NCBI GenBank assembly: GCA_014799475.1
Contig: JAAVHX010000031.1
Location: 1 to 62,836 of the forward strand
Direction: 5' to 3'
From: Clostridiales bacterium
GTDB taxonomy: Bacteria; Bacillota; Clostridia; Oscillospirales; Oscillospiraceae
DNA length: 62,836 nucleotides
Shown piece by piece: positions 1 through 8,537 of the stretch. The notes under the pieces were generated by a model, which ran no database searches, had not been told where the DNA came from, and saw nothing but the letters and a program-made list of their open reading frames with translations. The stretch's first letter is position 1, and each line of letters starts with the position of its first letter. Both the position numbers and the translations under genes were made by a program.

Positions 1-654
1 ATGAGCGGCGGCGTCCTGGCCAGAACCATTGTCTTTGACGAGCTGGTAAAGGATTTTATTGCTCAAAACCCCGATTGCACAGTTGTCAACATTGCCTGCG
101 GGCTGGACACCAGGGCATACCGTGTGGATAACGGAAAACTGCGCTGGTATAATCTCGACCTGCCAGAGGTGATCGAACTTAGAGATCAGTTATTTGGGGA
201 AAACGGGCGTATTTCTACGATTGGAATATCCGCTCTGGATAGTGCGTGGGCGGGCCAGATCGAAGCCCACGAAAAAACGCTTTTTATCATTGAGGGCCTG
301 ACGATGTACCTGACAGCGGAGGAGGTTGGTATGATCCTCGACATCATTCGGGACAATTTCAGCCGCGCCACGGTGATGATGGAGTGTATTTCTCCTGTCT
401 GGGTGGCAAGGCAGGGCGTGGAGAAATCTATCGCCAAGACCGGGGCGAAGTTCAGATGGGGAGCAAACAGCTTTGACGAACTGGGCAGTATCGGTAATGG
501 TTTTCATAAGATAAAGGACGATAATATCCTGCGCGGTATGGCAGCGATTCAGCCGATATACCACATTTTCGGCAAGCTGCCCCTTGCAAAAAAGATCACA
601 CAGAAAATATTGGTTTTTGAGCGGGACTCGGTTGATTTAGAAGAAAATGCCTGA
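1..654 (+). CDS. SAM-dependent methyltransferase, LCM/PPM1-like, probably 5'-partial
   Basis: The protein shows a class I methyltransferase glycine motif (NIACGLDTRAYR, about residues 30-41), then WYNLDLPEVIELR and a FIIEGLTMYL segment. These are typical of the leucine carboxyl methyltransferase family, which includes many bacterial small-molecule O-methyltransferases. The open frame begins at base 1. It has 217 residues against roughly 270 usual for the family, and the part normally preceding MSGGVLARTI is missing, so the real start probably lies upstream of the window. The substrate cannot be inferred. The next gene follows at 50 bp on the same strand and the two may be co-transcribed. Confidence 0.75.
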   Translation: MSGGVLARTIVFDELVKDFIAQNPDCTVVNIACGLDTRAYRVDNGKLRWYNLDLPEVIELRDQLFGENGRISTIGISALDSAWAGQIEAHEKTLFIIEGLTMYLTAEEVGMILDIIRDNFSRATVMMECISPVWVARQGVEKSIAKTGAKFRWGANSFDELGSIGNGFHKIKDDNILRGMAAIQPIYHIFGKLPLAKKITQKILVFERDSVDLEENA

Positions 655-703
655 AACGTCAAAATGAAAAAGTAATTTGAGGCAGAAGGAGTGTATTCAT
701 TCA

Positions 704-2137
704 ATGAGCAGATCCATTTTGATTTACGGCGCGGGTGTTATTGGCTGCGAGCTGGCCCACGTATTAAAAGAAGGCGGAAATGGCGTGACCCTACTGGCCA
801 GAGGCGAATGGAAAAACACACTCGAAAAGCAGGGCCTCGTGATCCGTCATTATTTGCAGAAAAAAACAACGACAGACGAAATACGGGTCATCGACCAGCT
901 CGATGTGGATGACAAGTATGACGTGATCTTTGTTGTGATGCAGGCAGATCAAATTTTTGAAGTGCTTCCTATCGTCGCCGCCAATGCAAGCCGCCATGTG
1001 GTGCTGGTGGGCAACAATCCTTGGGCAGAGAGGGCGGAGCAGCTCATTCATTCCGCTTCCCAAGCAGAAAAAGAGGTCGCGTTTGCCTTCGTGGGCGTGG
1101 GAGGTCGGCGCGAGAACGGTCAGGTCGTCAGCATTCATGCCGGCGTCCCTGTCACGGTGGGCGGACGAGAGAAAAGCCTCTCTCTTGACTTCCAGAGGCT
1201 CCTGCTGGATGTATTTTCAAAATCCGGCTGCAAGTTATCTTGGGAAAGCAAAATGGATGCCTGGCTGAAATGCCATATGGCGGAGATCCTTCCAATGGCG
1301 TATGTGGCCTATGCCGTGGACTGCGATTTGACGAACGCCTCGGCACCACAGAGAAAAGCGATGATCGACGCTGCCAAAGAAGGCTTTGCCCTACTGAAAG
1401 CACTGGGGTATCCCATAAGACCCGCTGGGGATGAGGACTTTTTCACATCCGGCCCAAAGAGAAATTTGTGGGGCGCGGCGATGTTTGCGGTATGCAAAAC
1501 CCCGGTAGGGCGTCTGGCGGTGACCGATCACTGCGCCCATGCGGTCAGCGAAATCGCCTTTTTAGACAGCGCGTGGGAGGAGCTGCGGCGGCGGAAGCCG
1601 GATCTGCCCATGCCGGTATGGGATTCCCTGCGGAAAAATATGCCGGTGGAAATTCATGCCCGTTCAGGGATCAACCCCATCTTCCGTGTGAAAACCGACG
1701 GCTTTCACGGGGAGCTGTTCCGCCCGGAGCAGGACAGGTATCCAGGAAACGTGCTGATCTGCTTCACCGGCAGCGACGGCAGGTTTGAGATGGCCCGGAT
1801 GCTGGCACAGGTCTTTCAGTCCCACGGCCTGACCACCCTGGCGCTGGCCTATGTGATGGAGGATGGCCTGCCGGACTGCTTTTATCATGTTCCCATCGAC
1901 ACGCTGGAGGCGGCGGCAAAGCGGATGCACGAGATGGGTTACGAAAAGGTTGGGTTATGGGGGATCTCCAAAGGAGCTGAGCTGGCGTTGATGGCGGCCA
2001 GTCTTTTGCCGGGACTGGTGAACGCGGTGGTAGCCGTGGCCCCCATGAACATTGCGTGCCAGGGTTTCTCCAAAAAGAAGGGCATGACCGTGATGCCGGG
2101 GAGCAGTTGGAGTTTCCACGGGGAAGAGGTTCCCTAG
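704..2137 (+). CDS. Ketopantoate reductase-like / BAAT acyl-hydrolase fusion, C-terminally truncated
   Basis: The start is the ATG at 704 behind AAGGAG (686-691). Residues 1 to about 320 resemble the ApbA/PanE ketopantoate reductase family, with the NAD(P)-binding motif YGAGVIG at 8-14. From about residue 322 the protein continues in frame into an acyl-CoA thioesterase/BAAT C-terminal domain, with the nucleophile elbow GISKGAE near 420. Normally these are separate proteins. The second domain stops right after SSWSFHGEEVP, before the region that should carry the catalytic Asp and His, so the hydrolase half is probably inactive. The stop coincides with a junction to unrelated minus-strand sequence, suggesting a deletion or insertion rather than a natural end. 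The reductase half may still function; the substrate is unknown. Confidence 0.7.
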   Translation: MSRSILIYGAGVIGCELAHVLKEGGNGVTLLARGEWKNTLEKQGLVIRHYLQKKTTTDEIRVIDQLDVDDKYDVIFVVMQADQIFEVLPIVAANASRHVVLVGNNPWAERAEQLIHSASQAEKEVAFAFVGVGGRRENGQVVSIHAGVPVTVGGREKSLSLDFQRLLLDVFSKSGCKLSWESKMDAWLKCHMAEILPMAYVAYAVDCDLTNASAPQRKAMIDAAKEGFALLKALGYPIRPAGDEDFFTSGPKRNLWGAAMFAVCKTPVGRLAVTDHCAHAVSEIAFLDSAWEELRRRKPDLPMPVWDSLRKNMPVEIHARSGINPIFRVKTDGFHGELFRPEQDRYPGNVLICFTGSDGRFEMARMLAQVFQSHGLTTLALAYVMEDGLPDCFYHVPIDTLEAAAKRMHEMGYEKVGLWGISKGAELALMAASLLPGLVNAVVAVAPMNIACQGFSKKKGMTVMPGSSWSFHGEEVP

Positions 2138-2191
2138 CTCCTCCGTTGTGCCTGATGATGTTTTACGTTCTACTTCAATGATGTGAACCAT
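2138..2191 (-). pseudogene. 5' fragment of an unidentified gene, truncated at the BAAT junction
   Basis: An ATG at 2191 sits behind a strong AAAGGAGG site with good spacing and encodes MVHIIEVERKTSSGTTEEL. After that, the frame runs antisense through the hydrolase gene. This is the start of a real gene whose body has been replaced by the chromosomal gene next door. Short leaders of this kind precede serine recombinases in Firmicutes elements, but too little remains to name the family. Confidence 0.5.
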
Positions 2192-2192
2192 T

Positions 2193-2420
2193 TTAGTTGT
2201 CCTCCTTTTTGTAATCGTCTGTTACAGTCTGGCTTTCACTTCTGGCAGGACTATTCATAAATCTCTGCAAAGTGTCTGCCAGTGTGCGCAGATCGTTATT
2301 GGTCAATAGAATCATCCCGTCCATGGCGTACATGAACATAAACTCACTCAGGAGAAAATCAAGTAGGCTTTCGACGGATGGGAAATCCGGGATTTCGACA
2401 ACTTGAGTTGTTGTTGACAC
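2193..2420 (-). CDS. Small hypothetical protein (75 aa)
   Basis: The GTG start at 2420 lies 7 bp behind a clear AGGAGG. The product is acidic with a hydrophobic centre (SLLDFLLSEFMFMYAMDGMILLTNNDLRTLADTLQRF) that could form one or two helices. I do not recognise a family. Its stop lies 1 bp from the start of the truncated gene at 2191, so the two formed an operon. That operon was probably part of a mobile element whose remainder is lost. Confidence 0.55.
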   Translation of the reverse strand: MSTTTQVVEIPDFPSVESLLDFLLSEFMFMYAMDGMILLTNNDLRTLADTLQRFMNSPARSESQTVTDDYKKEDN

Positions 2421-2490
2421 ATTATCGCCTCCTTTTTATGTCTCGGGCGGCCCCCGTTGTTCAGGCACCAACATGGATGGTCAGCGATGT

Positions 2491-2709
2491 TTATTCCATT
2501 GTTTGCAGGCTATCACCGCTTGCGGCGTTCTCGTTCTTCTCCTGATAAGAGTCGTCGGCAAGCAGAGGTACAGCCAATTCAAATGGCACAAACGCAGTCC
2601 ATACTTCTTCTGGCTGTTTCTTGATTATAATCCTGATTCGATCAGGGTGCTTTTCTTTCGCTTTTTTCATACGGTTAATCATCTCTGTAGTGTTTGTCGA
2701 AACTTTCAC
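2491..2709 (-). CDS. Possible small hypothetical protein (72 aa)
   Basis: This is an open frame with a GTG start at 2709 and no convincing ribosome-binding site; an internal ATG (MINRMKKAKEKHPDR) is an alternative. The composition is plausible for a real protein: a lysine-rich helix, then a beta-like stretch (RIRIIIKKQPEEVWTAFVPFELAVPLL) and an acidic tail. No family is recognised. It lies in AT-richer accessory DNA next to the remnant operon. Confidence 0.35.
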   Translation of the reverse strand: MKVSTNTTEMINRMKKAKEKHPDRIRIIIKKQPEEVWTAFVPFELAVPLLADDSYQEKNENAASGDSLQTME

Positions 2710-2878
2710 TGTGATATTATCTGATAGAACCGTTCTTTTGAGATTTTGCCAGTTAACATTGGTTCATCAACTGGCTTCTGTAACGATCATACTATAGCCC
2801 GGCCGATAATTCCAAACGACAGGCGACTTTTTGCGAGAATTCTTCTGGGTTGACCCATCCGTTAAAAAGGAGGAAAAT

Positions 2879-4084
2879 ATGCACAAAAATGAGGTGTGGT
2901 ATTATTGCTATTTGACTAATAGCCATCGCGAATGTATCTTTTCTGTCCCCCAAGATGCAGACGGAGGCCCAGATACTTTTGGCAATACATTTTATAATGT
3001 TGATAGACCCCTCGGTCAATCTTTGTTCTGCTTACTTGAACTCTTGGAGCAATTGCTATCTTCAAGCGAAATATTAGGTGCAGAATCAAAAGCGGGAGAA
3101 GCTGTGTTTACTTTTCCAGACGAAATACTATATCGATATTTTGAGCGCACGGAATATGGCTATAATTCACTGAAGTCATTTTTGAAGCTTCATCTAAAAG
3201 ACCCGTTCGTTGATGTAAGAGATGTTCGTCACGAGGCAAAAACTTATAGAACATTTATCGACACTTGTGAAAGGAGTAAAGCCCCCTGTACTAATAAGGA
3301 TTTGCTGGTCTTTTATCACGATGGCAGGAATAATCAAAACCGGCATGGTGTATATCGAAATTGGTTAAACTTGATTCCCGCAATAATGGTGCCCCTTGAT
3401 TTAAAAGCCTATCTCAATGATTCGATGCGAGCGGGTTCTCCAGAAAGCATGATAGAAATCATAGCTAATATGTACGATGATGTGAGCTTCCATGAACTTG
3501 AAGAACGGTTTAAGCCATATATGTGTGAAGATGATGATTTCGTTCAAGAACTAGGGCGTTGGTTTTCGATGTATACCCCTGACCCGGATATGCTATTGAA
3601 GTATCATGTTTATAGGCTGAACAGCCTTTTCGACCTTTTTTCTGCAACAGTACAAGAGATTGCTAATATTGAAGCATATATTAAACGTTGTGAACTGTGC
3701 AGCAAGCTTTATTGCGTACCTAACAGGGTCACTATCACAAAATACTGCAGCTTCACTTGTAACCTCAAAGCAAAGGAACGGCGTAGAGAATTGGAGAGGA
3801 AACAGGAGGAGGAGCAAAAGAGCAGACAGGCAGAATGGGCTGAAGTACGCAAGAGGCTTGCACCTATGTATAATCTCATTCGGGGAAAGCTCGAAATTGA
3901 TGATGAGGAGCGCGAGAAATTTTTTCAGAGACGGAGAAAGTTTAGAGATGACATACTGAACGGAATATGTACTTGTGAGGAATTTGAGGATTGGATGAAT
4001 CAGGGGAAGCAATTACTATGTAAAGACTGGAACCCGATGTGTTTGGAGCAATGGCTTGAAGGTAGAAAATCAGAACTACGCTAA
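2879..4084 (+). CDS. DUF6076-like protein with C-terminal Cys cluster and coiled coil
   Basis: The ATG at 2879 follows AAAAAGGAGG (2864-2873). The 401-residue product has a helical N-terminal half, then CELCSKLY...YCSFTCNLKAKERRRELERK at about residues 277-310, which is a CxxC-type metal-binding motif running into a charged coiled coil. Its tail (FRDDILNGICTCEEFEDWMNQ) resembles that of the fragment at 8538-8886, which I would place in the same family of element-associated proteins, remembered as DUF6076. The function is unknown; the cysteine cluster suggests zinc or nucleic-acid binding. The AT-rich codon use differs from the chromosome to the right, consistent with acquired DNA. Confidence 0.65.
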   Translation: MHKNEVWYYCYLTNSHRECIFSVPQDADGGPDTFGNTFYNVDRPLGQSLFCLLELLEQLLSSSEILGAESKAGEAVFTFPDEILYRYFERTEYGYNSLKSFLKLHLKDPFVDVRDVRHEAKTYRTFIDTCERSKAPCTNKDLLVFYHDGRNNQNRHGVYRNWLNLIPAIMVPLDLKAYLNDSMRAGSPESMIEIIANMYDDVSFHELEERFKPYMCEDDDFVQELGRWFSMYTPDPDMLLKYHVYRLNSLFDLFSATVQEIANIEAYIKRCELCSKLYCVPNRVTITKYCSFTCNLKAKERRRELERKQEEEQKSRQAEWAEVRKRLAPMYNLIRGKLEIDDEEREKFFQRRRKFRDDILNGICTCEEFEDWMNQGKQLLCKDWNPMCLEQWLEGRKSELR

Positions 4085-4194
4085 AATCATGCGGCACCAT
4101 GCCTTTAACCAAAGTCATGCAGTTGTAGCTATATCACTATAGCAAGTGGTCAACCCCCCAAAAATTAAGCCCAAGGAGGTCAAAAAGAGGTCAA

Positions 4195-4262
4195 AACCTC
4201 CTTTCACTCCATTGGGCACAAAAAGAAGGAACCCTGTAACCGTTGCAGTTACAGGGTTTCTT
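4195..4262. terminator. Hairpins beside the duplicated tRNA end
   Basis: AACCCTGTAAC / GTTACAGGGTT forms a strong hairpin just outside the duplicated tRNA 3' end. Read on the minus strand this is where the terminator of the tRNA-fMet transcript would lie before insertion. A weaker AAACCTCC/GGAGG pairing lies to its left. The 4085-4263 stretch holds no gene that I can support. Confidence 0.55.
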
Positions 4263-4263
4263 A

Positions 4264-4371
<108 letters not shown>

Positions 4372-4405
4372 TGAGGATTGGACTTCTCGTAAACTCTCAT
4401 ATTTT

Positions 4406-4446
4406 TTGGCGCACACGCACCCCCTTGTGCGCCAAATGTGCGCCAA
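4406..4446. promoter_or_regulatory. Candidate integrase arm sites, left end
   Basis: Three copies of the 10-mer TGTGCGCCAA lie here: 4406-4415 inverted, 4426-4435 and 4437-4446. The last two form a 23-bp block (4424-4446) found again exactly at 28719-28741, inside the right end. Repeats of this kind at both ends of an element are typical binding sites for the N-terminal arm-binding domain of a tyrosine integrase. Confidence 0.6.
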
Positions 4447-4518
4447 AAATCGGGGATGATTTCGAGACTTTGATGCCGCGGAAATGACATAAACTGGAAT
4501 TTCCGCAGGAGGGTGCGT

Positions 4519-5352
4519 TCAGATTTCCAGGCCAAACTCGCGGGCCAGGGAAGTCAGCTTTGCCTTATCCGAAGCGGCAATAATCAGGTCGTTAATCCGG
4601 CCTAAAGGAACCAGACACTTGAGCAATTCGGCATAGAGATTATCGCGGTTATTTGTCGCCTCTCGGGCAATTTCCTTCTTGGTCATCTCCCAAACTTCCT
4701 CTTGGCTGAAAAGCATCTCCATGATGTCAATGACCTCCTTCCGTCTTGCAGTCAGGAAGGGAACCAGGATGTCCTTCTCCTGACAAATGCGCATCGTTTC
4801 CTGAATGGCTGTTCTCGTCAGCCCATGAATTGTCCGCTGCTCATCAGCGACCTGGCAGAACTCGACATACTGTCCCAGAATGCTGTTGTCGCCGCCCCGC
4901 AGGACCTGCACGGTCACTTCGACGCTGCCGGACCCGCCGCACAGATCGGACAGATGCAGGACGTCAGGCACGTCATCCCTCGTGCCGGTGTAGACCACGT
5001 ACAGCTCCGCCCGGGGGACGGCCACGGCCTTGGTGGAGTACAGCGAGAGCTCGTGGTCCGTGGCGTATTCCTTGTAAGTCGCGGCGAGGTACATGAGCAT
5101 CCGCAGGGGGATGTTGACCGAGAAGGTGCTTTGCGCTTCAACCAGCAGGATCAGCTTGTCGCGGACCTGGATGCCCAGATCGTTGTACTGCCCGACCGAG
5201 AGGATGTTCTCCGTGGTAACGAGCTTGCACTCGGCCTCAGTCACGTCCTGATCTTCCGGGTGAAGATACAGGTATAGCTCCCTCATGTACTTCGGGTCGC
5301 TGAACAGGTACGTGAAAACACTGTCCTTGAATTTACGATTCATCTCAGCCAT
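4519..5352 (-). CDS. Rpn family PD-(D/E)XK nuclease / transposase-like protein
   Basis: The start is taken as the ATG at 5352, six bases behind GGAGTG; a GTG at 5361 is also possible. The 277-residue product has the Rpn (recombination-promoting nuclease) layout: FKDSVFTYLFSDP near the N-terminus, D58 in VGQYNDLGI, and E72-x-Q74 in LLVEAQSTF, which make up the PD-(D/E)XK core. The C-terminal half is helical and variable, with TRRKEVIDIMEMLFSQEE and a short KLTSLAREFG tail. Family members are DNA endonucleases, and some have been linked to phage defence. The gene sits alone between two copies of the element's left-end repeat, so it looks like a separate cargo cassette. Confidence 0.8.
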   Translation of the reverse strand: MAEMNRKFKDSVFTYLFSDPKYMRELYLYLHPEDQDVTEAECKLVTTENILSVGQYNDLGIQVRDKLILLVEAQSTFSVNIPLRMLMYLAATYKEYATDHELSLYSTKAVAVPRAELYVVYTGTRDDVPDVLHLSDLCGGSGSVEVTVQVLRGGDNSILGQYVEFCQVADEQRTIHGLTRTAIQETMRICQEKDILVPFLTARRKEVIDIMEMLFSQEEVWEMTKKEIAREATNNRDNLYAELLKCLVPLGRINDLIIAASDKAKLTSLAREFGLEI

Positions 5353-5443
5353 ATTGCTCACTCCTGCTTATAGTATACCATCTGCCGTCTATATAAACAA
5401 GCGGAAAATGAACTGCAACGGGATTTAGGCATCCGGTTGGGAT

Positions 5444-5507
5444 GGTGAGATTTTCACCCTTCATAACTTCTGACAACCTGTGAAAACTGTTGATTTTCAA
5501 GGGTTTT
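5444..5507. repeat. Left-end direct repeat, copy 2
   Basis: This is the second copy of 4308-4371. The sequence just before it (ATCCGGTTGGGATG) only loosely resembles the tRNA-derived core, so if an attachment core existed here it has decayed. No TGTGCGCCAA arm sites follow this copy. Confidence 0.75.
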
Positions 5508-5776
5508 CTATGTTCCAAAAACTATAAACAGGCTGTGCCATCTAAACATCAGAAAGAGGACGCAGGGCGGGTCATAAACGGAACGATTTGTTGTTGACTT
5601 CGACCGAGATATGGGTTATAGCTATATTTTTTTGAACATTTCTGTGTTAAACTCCGCCGCAAGTGTTGAACTTGGAATTTCTGGCGTGTATAAACGCCCC
5701 GCCTTTGGCGGGGTGCCCCCCAGCTTCGCTGGGGGAACGATTGGGCAGGGGCAGAGCCCTGGCCTATGGACAGCGG
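5508..5776 (-). terminator. Two GC-rich hairpins downstream of repL
   Basis: Two hairpins lie at about 5697-5715 (CCCCGCC/GGCGGGG) and 5718-5737 (CCCCCAGC/GCTGGGGG), the likely 3' end of the repL transcript. The rest of the stretch has no supported gene. Confidence 0.5.
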
Positions 5777-6268
5777 TCAATCGTCATCGCCATGACGATT
5801 GGCCTGTACAGCAGCATCGTTGTGCGCGCTGCCCATTTTGTACAACGCTTCATCATAGTATTGCACCAGCAGGTGCTTCTTACCGTCGCTACCCTTCATC
5901 ATGATATCGGGATTTACAAAGTACACACCGTTTTGCATCTTGGCTAAGAGTCCGACTGCCTTGAACTTTTTCACTGCTCGTTGCACCGTATCCATAGATA
6001 CCTCGCATTCCTTGGATATCTTTGCAAAGGTGCCAATAAACATGTTGTTACTTGGGTGTGTATTCTTCAAAATGTAGATCAGCACCTTAAGCTGTTTGTT
6101 CTCACACGAACCTAACGCGGACAAGAAATCCTTAAGATACAACTTCCAAAATTGACGCTGATCGTGAACTTGCTTGATAATCTGCACAGCCTCAACAACC
6201 TCGCCAGTCTCCTCGTCCCGCAACCGCCTCGTTGTCTGCATATAGCCGCCATTATTATTCTGACGCAT
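5777..6268 (-). CDS. repL: RepL-family plasmid replication initiator
   Basis: The ATG at 6268 lies nine bases behind GAGGAGG. The 163-residue product matches the RepL family of Firmicutes rolling-circle plasmids in length and layout. It has a helical N-terminal half (RQFWKLYLKDFLSALGSCENKQ), a winged-helix segment (FAKISKECEVSMDTVQRAVKKFKAVGLL, about 82-110), and the family signature PDIMMKGSDGKKHLLVQYY near 119-137. RepL proteins initiate plasmid replication. Its presence in an integrated element suggests the excised circle can replicate. The AT-rich tract and palindrome just upstream are a possible promoter, operator or origin. Confidence 0.85.
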   Translation of the reverse strand: MRQNNNGGYMQTTRRLRDEETGEVVEAVQIIKQVHDQRQFWKLYLKDFLSALGSCENKQLKVLIYILKNTHPSNNMFIGTFAKISKECEVSMDTVQRAVKKFKAVGLLAKMQNGVYFVNPDIMMKGSDGKKHLLVQYYDEALYKMGSAHNDAAVQANRHGDDD

Positions 6269-6339
6269 AACGGATAACCTCCTCGTATAGTACCATTATG
6301 CCACAGCCCATCAAATGCGTCAACACATTTTTGCTGATT

Positions 6340-6445
6340 TAATCAATAAAACAGTATTGAAATTCCAATAACTAAATACTGAAATTTCAGTAGAATCAGA
6401 CATATATATTATATTAATATATAATACTAATATATATATAAAATC
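6340..6445. promoter_or_regulatory. repL: repL upstream region: 16-bp palindrome and AT tract
   Basis: A perfect palindrome TACTGAAATTTCAGTA (6377-6392) sits beside an outer CAGTAT/ATACTG pair and a run of almost pure A/T (about 6401-6441). It lies 110-170 bp upstream of repL. This could be a promoter with operator or an easily melted origin. No direct iterons are visible. Confidence 0.4.
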
Positions 6446-6705
6446 CTCTCCTCTCAATCAAGGGGTAGCCGATCTAATCTGACGGTGTTTTATGATCTAT
6501 CAACCGAATCAGTCTACCGATGGTCAGAACCAGCTGATTTATTAACCAAATCGTTAAACTTGCTTGGACCCAATCTGCTTACGGACTTTTGAGCAGCTCC
6601 TAAAACACGCCCAGTCTTCGGTTGCCCACTTTAGTCGTTCATAAATCGGGATCGCCTATAAGGCTGTTATAAGCGTCTCTGACGCATTCTGTTCAATTTT
6701 ACATT

Positions 6706-6840
6706 TCAATCCACAAGCGTGCCTTCTCGGGCCTCCTGAGCCGCTTTACGGGCTTTCTGCTGTTTCTTAGCCTTTTTGCAGTGAAGCCCAATATCATTCG
6801 TACTCGATTTTGCCCCCTTCCACAACCCCTTTATGCACAT
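6706..6840 (-). CDS. Possible 44-aa basic peptide
   Basis: An ATG at 6840 opens a short frame ending GLHCKKAKKQQKARKAAQEAREGTLVD. It has no clear ribosome-binding site. The lysine-rich helical tail looks protein-like and could be a small gene or the decayed end of a larger one. The other parts of 6446-7134 carry no gene that I can support. Confidence 0.2.
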   Translation of the reverse strand: MCIKGLWKGAKSSTNDIGLHCKKAKKQQKARKAAQEAREGTLVD

Positions 6841-6888
6841 AATCATCTATCACAAACGATGAAAAGTCTGCGACACTCGGTATAGCAA

Positions 6889-6930
6889 AAGCCCAGCCTG
6901 ACCGCGTTCCGCGGCAAGGCTGGGCGCTTT
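6889..6930. terminator. Terminator downstream of the integrase
   Basis: GCCCAGCCTGACCGCG / CGCGGCAAGGCTGGGC forms a strong hairpin with T-rich sequence on either side. It lies about 205 bp beyond the stop of the minus-strand integrase and is the likely end of that transcript. Confidence 0.6.
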
Positions 6931-7134
6931 TATCTCACAAAACAGGCTTCTTCGGGAAGACTTGCGCGCAATGAGCGCGCCGGAGGGTGTTATGTGAATC
7001 AAGATGAAGACAGGCGGGTAATTGCATACGGATTGGGGTGACGGAACGCAGGGGGTGCAGGGTTGGACATAGAACGGGCCGACAGGCTTGACAACCTCGT
7101 CGGTGCTACCCCCAGTTGGGCACCCAGCCTTAAA

Positions 7135-8520
7135 TTATTTCTTGGGTCGCAGCATCACATCCGCGAGGCATTCGCTGGCCTGCTCGTCCGCCTCCTGGAT
7201 GATGTGGGAGTAGATGTCCGTGGTGGTGCTCACCTTCTTGTGTCCCAGACGCTTCGACACGGACACCACGTCAGCTCCGCTGTTGATCAGGACGGAGGCC
7301 ATGGTGTGGCGGAACGCATGGGGATTGATATGGGGCAGATCATGCCGCATGGAGAACTTCCTGAGCCATGCCGTGATGCCGTCCGGTATCATCGGCTCCC
7401 CGTTATCCTTCACGAACAGGAAATCGGTATCGTGCCAGCGGTCTCCGTTGGCCTCGCGCAGCTCGTTGTACCATACCCGGTATTCCCGAAGGAGCTCCAT
7501 GGTCTCGGCAGGGATCTTGACGAAGCGCACTGTGCGTGTCTTGGTGGTGTCTTCGTAAATGCCCCGCTTCGGGGAGTAAAGAAGGTTGGTGTCGATTTTG
7601 AGTTGGTTGTTCTCAAAATCCACCTTGCTCCAGCGCAGACCCATTACCTCCCCGCGACGGCACCCCGTAATCAGCAGCAGGTGCGTGGCGACTCGCCACT
7701 TCAGGGGCTCCTGCTCCAATGCCTCGCGGATGCGGACGACATCATCAAGCTGGAAGTAGTTCACTTCCTTCTGGTCGTTCTTGGGCGGGGTGGCCTTCGC
7801 GGCAGCATTGTAGGGCACCAACATCTCCTTCTCGGCCTGACCCAGTATGGTCCTTATCAGGCGGTGATGCTCCAGAATCGTCTTATTGGCGAGCTTACCC
7901 TCGGCCTTGTAAATATCAAACAGGGCCTTGGTTTTCATTCCCAGTGCCTTGGCAATGGCATCCGCCGTTTTCAACGCGATCTTCTTACCCTGGCAGGCAG
8001 TAGTGATGGTGGTCGCTGACACACCCGACTCCGATGCCAACTGGGCCCGCGTTATATGTCTATCCTTCAAGACTGCATAGAGGTCACCGCGTATTTGGGC
8101 CTTGTCCTCTTTAGTGCTGATACCGGCTTCACCCAGATTATCGTAAAAAGAGTTTAAGTGCTGGGGGCGGATGTCCGTCAGCTTCATATGGCCGATTGCC
8201 GGGTTGATGCGCTCAAGAAGCTCCCGATAACGGTCCAGGGTACGGAATTTAGCCCCGCCCCGCTCTTTCTGCTTCAGCACGTACTCGGCGTACTCAGCGA
8301 ACGTTTGGCGGTTATCGGCCGCATAGCCCAAGTCGAGCTCCTGCTCAAATTCAAAGGCCACACGCTGGACTTCTTTCTCGATTTGCCGCTTGGTCATCCC
8401 GCGCTCCGGAACCCAGGTCTTGTAGTGGCGGATCTGCTTGCCGTTCAGATCGCGGCCTTTTGTGACGGTAATCTTGTAGCTTACACCGCTTTTCCCTTCA
8501 ATGCACTTGATATTTGCCAT
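7135..8520 (-). CDS. int: Tyrosine integrase with an inserted helix-turn-helix
   Basis: The ATG at 8520 follows AAGGAGG. The 461-residue product carries the site-specific tyrosine recombinase residues: R288 (TGCRRGE), K327 (TTKTRT), H401-x-x-R404 (HAFRH), H427 (LGHKK) and Y437 (TTTDIYSHI). The N-terminal part (GVSYKITVTKGRDLNGKQIRHYKTW) is an arm-binding domain. Between the core-binding segment and the catalytic domain, residues about 145-205 form a Cro/C1-type helix-turn-helix (YAVLKDRHITRAQLASESGVSATTITTACQG), absent from standard integrases. That region could bind extra sites or the integrase's own promoter. It most likely catalyses integration at the tRNA-fMet end and excision. Confidence 0.92.
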   Translation of the reverse strand: MANIKCIEGKSGVSYKITVTKGRDLNGKQIRHYKTWVPERGMTKRQIEKEVQRVAFEFEQELDLGYAADNRQTFAEYAEYVLKQKERGGAKFRTLDRYRELLERINPAIGHMKLTDIRPQHLNSFYDNLGEAGISTKEDKAQIRGDLYAVLKDRHITRAQLASESGVSATTITTACQGKKIALKTADAIAKALGMKTKALFDIYKAEGKLANKTILEHHRLIRTILGQAEKEMLVPYNAAAKATPPKNDQKEVNYFQLDDVVRIREALEQEPLKWRVATHLLLITGCRRGEVMGLRWSKVDFENNQLKIDTNLLYSPKRGIYEDTTKTRTVRFVKIPAETMELLREYRVWYNELREANGDRWHDTDFLFVKDNGEPMIPDGITAWLRKFSMRHDLPHINPHAFRHTMASVLINSGADVVSVSKRLGHKKVSTTTDIYSHIIQEADEQASECLADVMLRPKK

Positions 8521-8537
8521 CAGGCGTCCTCCTTAGT

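Noticed and set aside
7063-8019. Long plus-strand open frame opposite the integrase
   Set aside because: It is the antisense of a gene with all recombinase motifs; its composition is that of a reverse-complement shadow and there is no ribosome-binding site.
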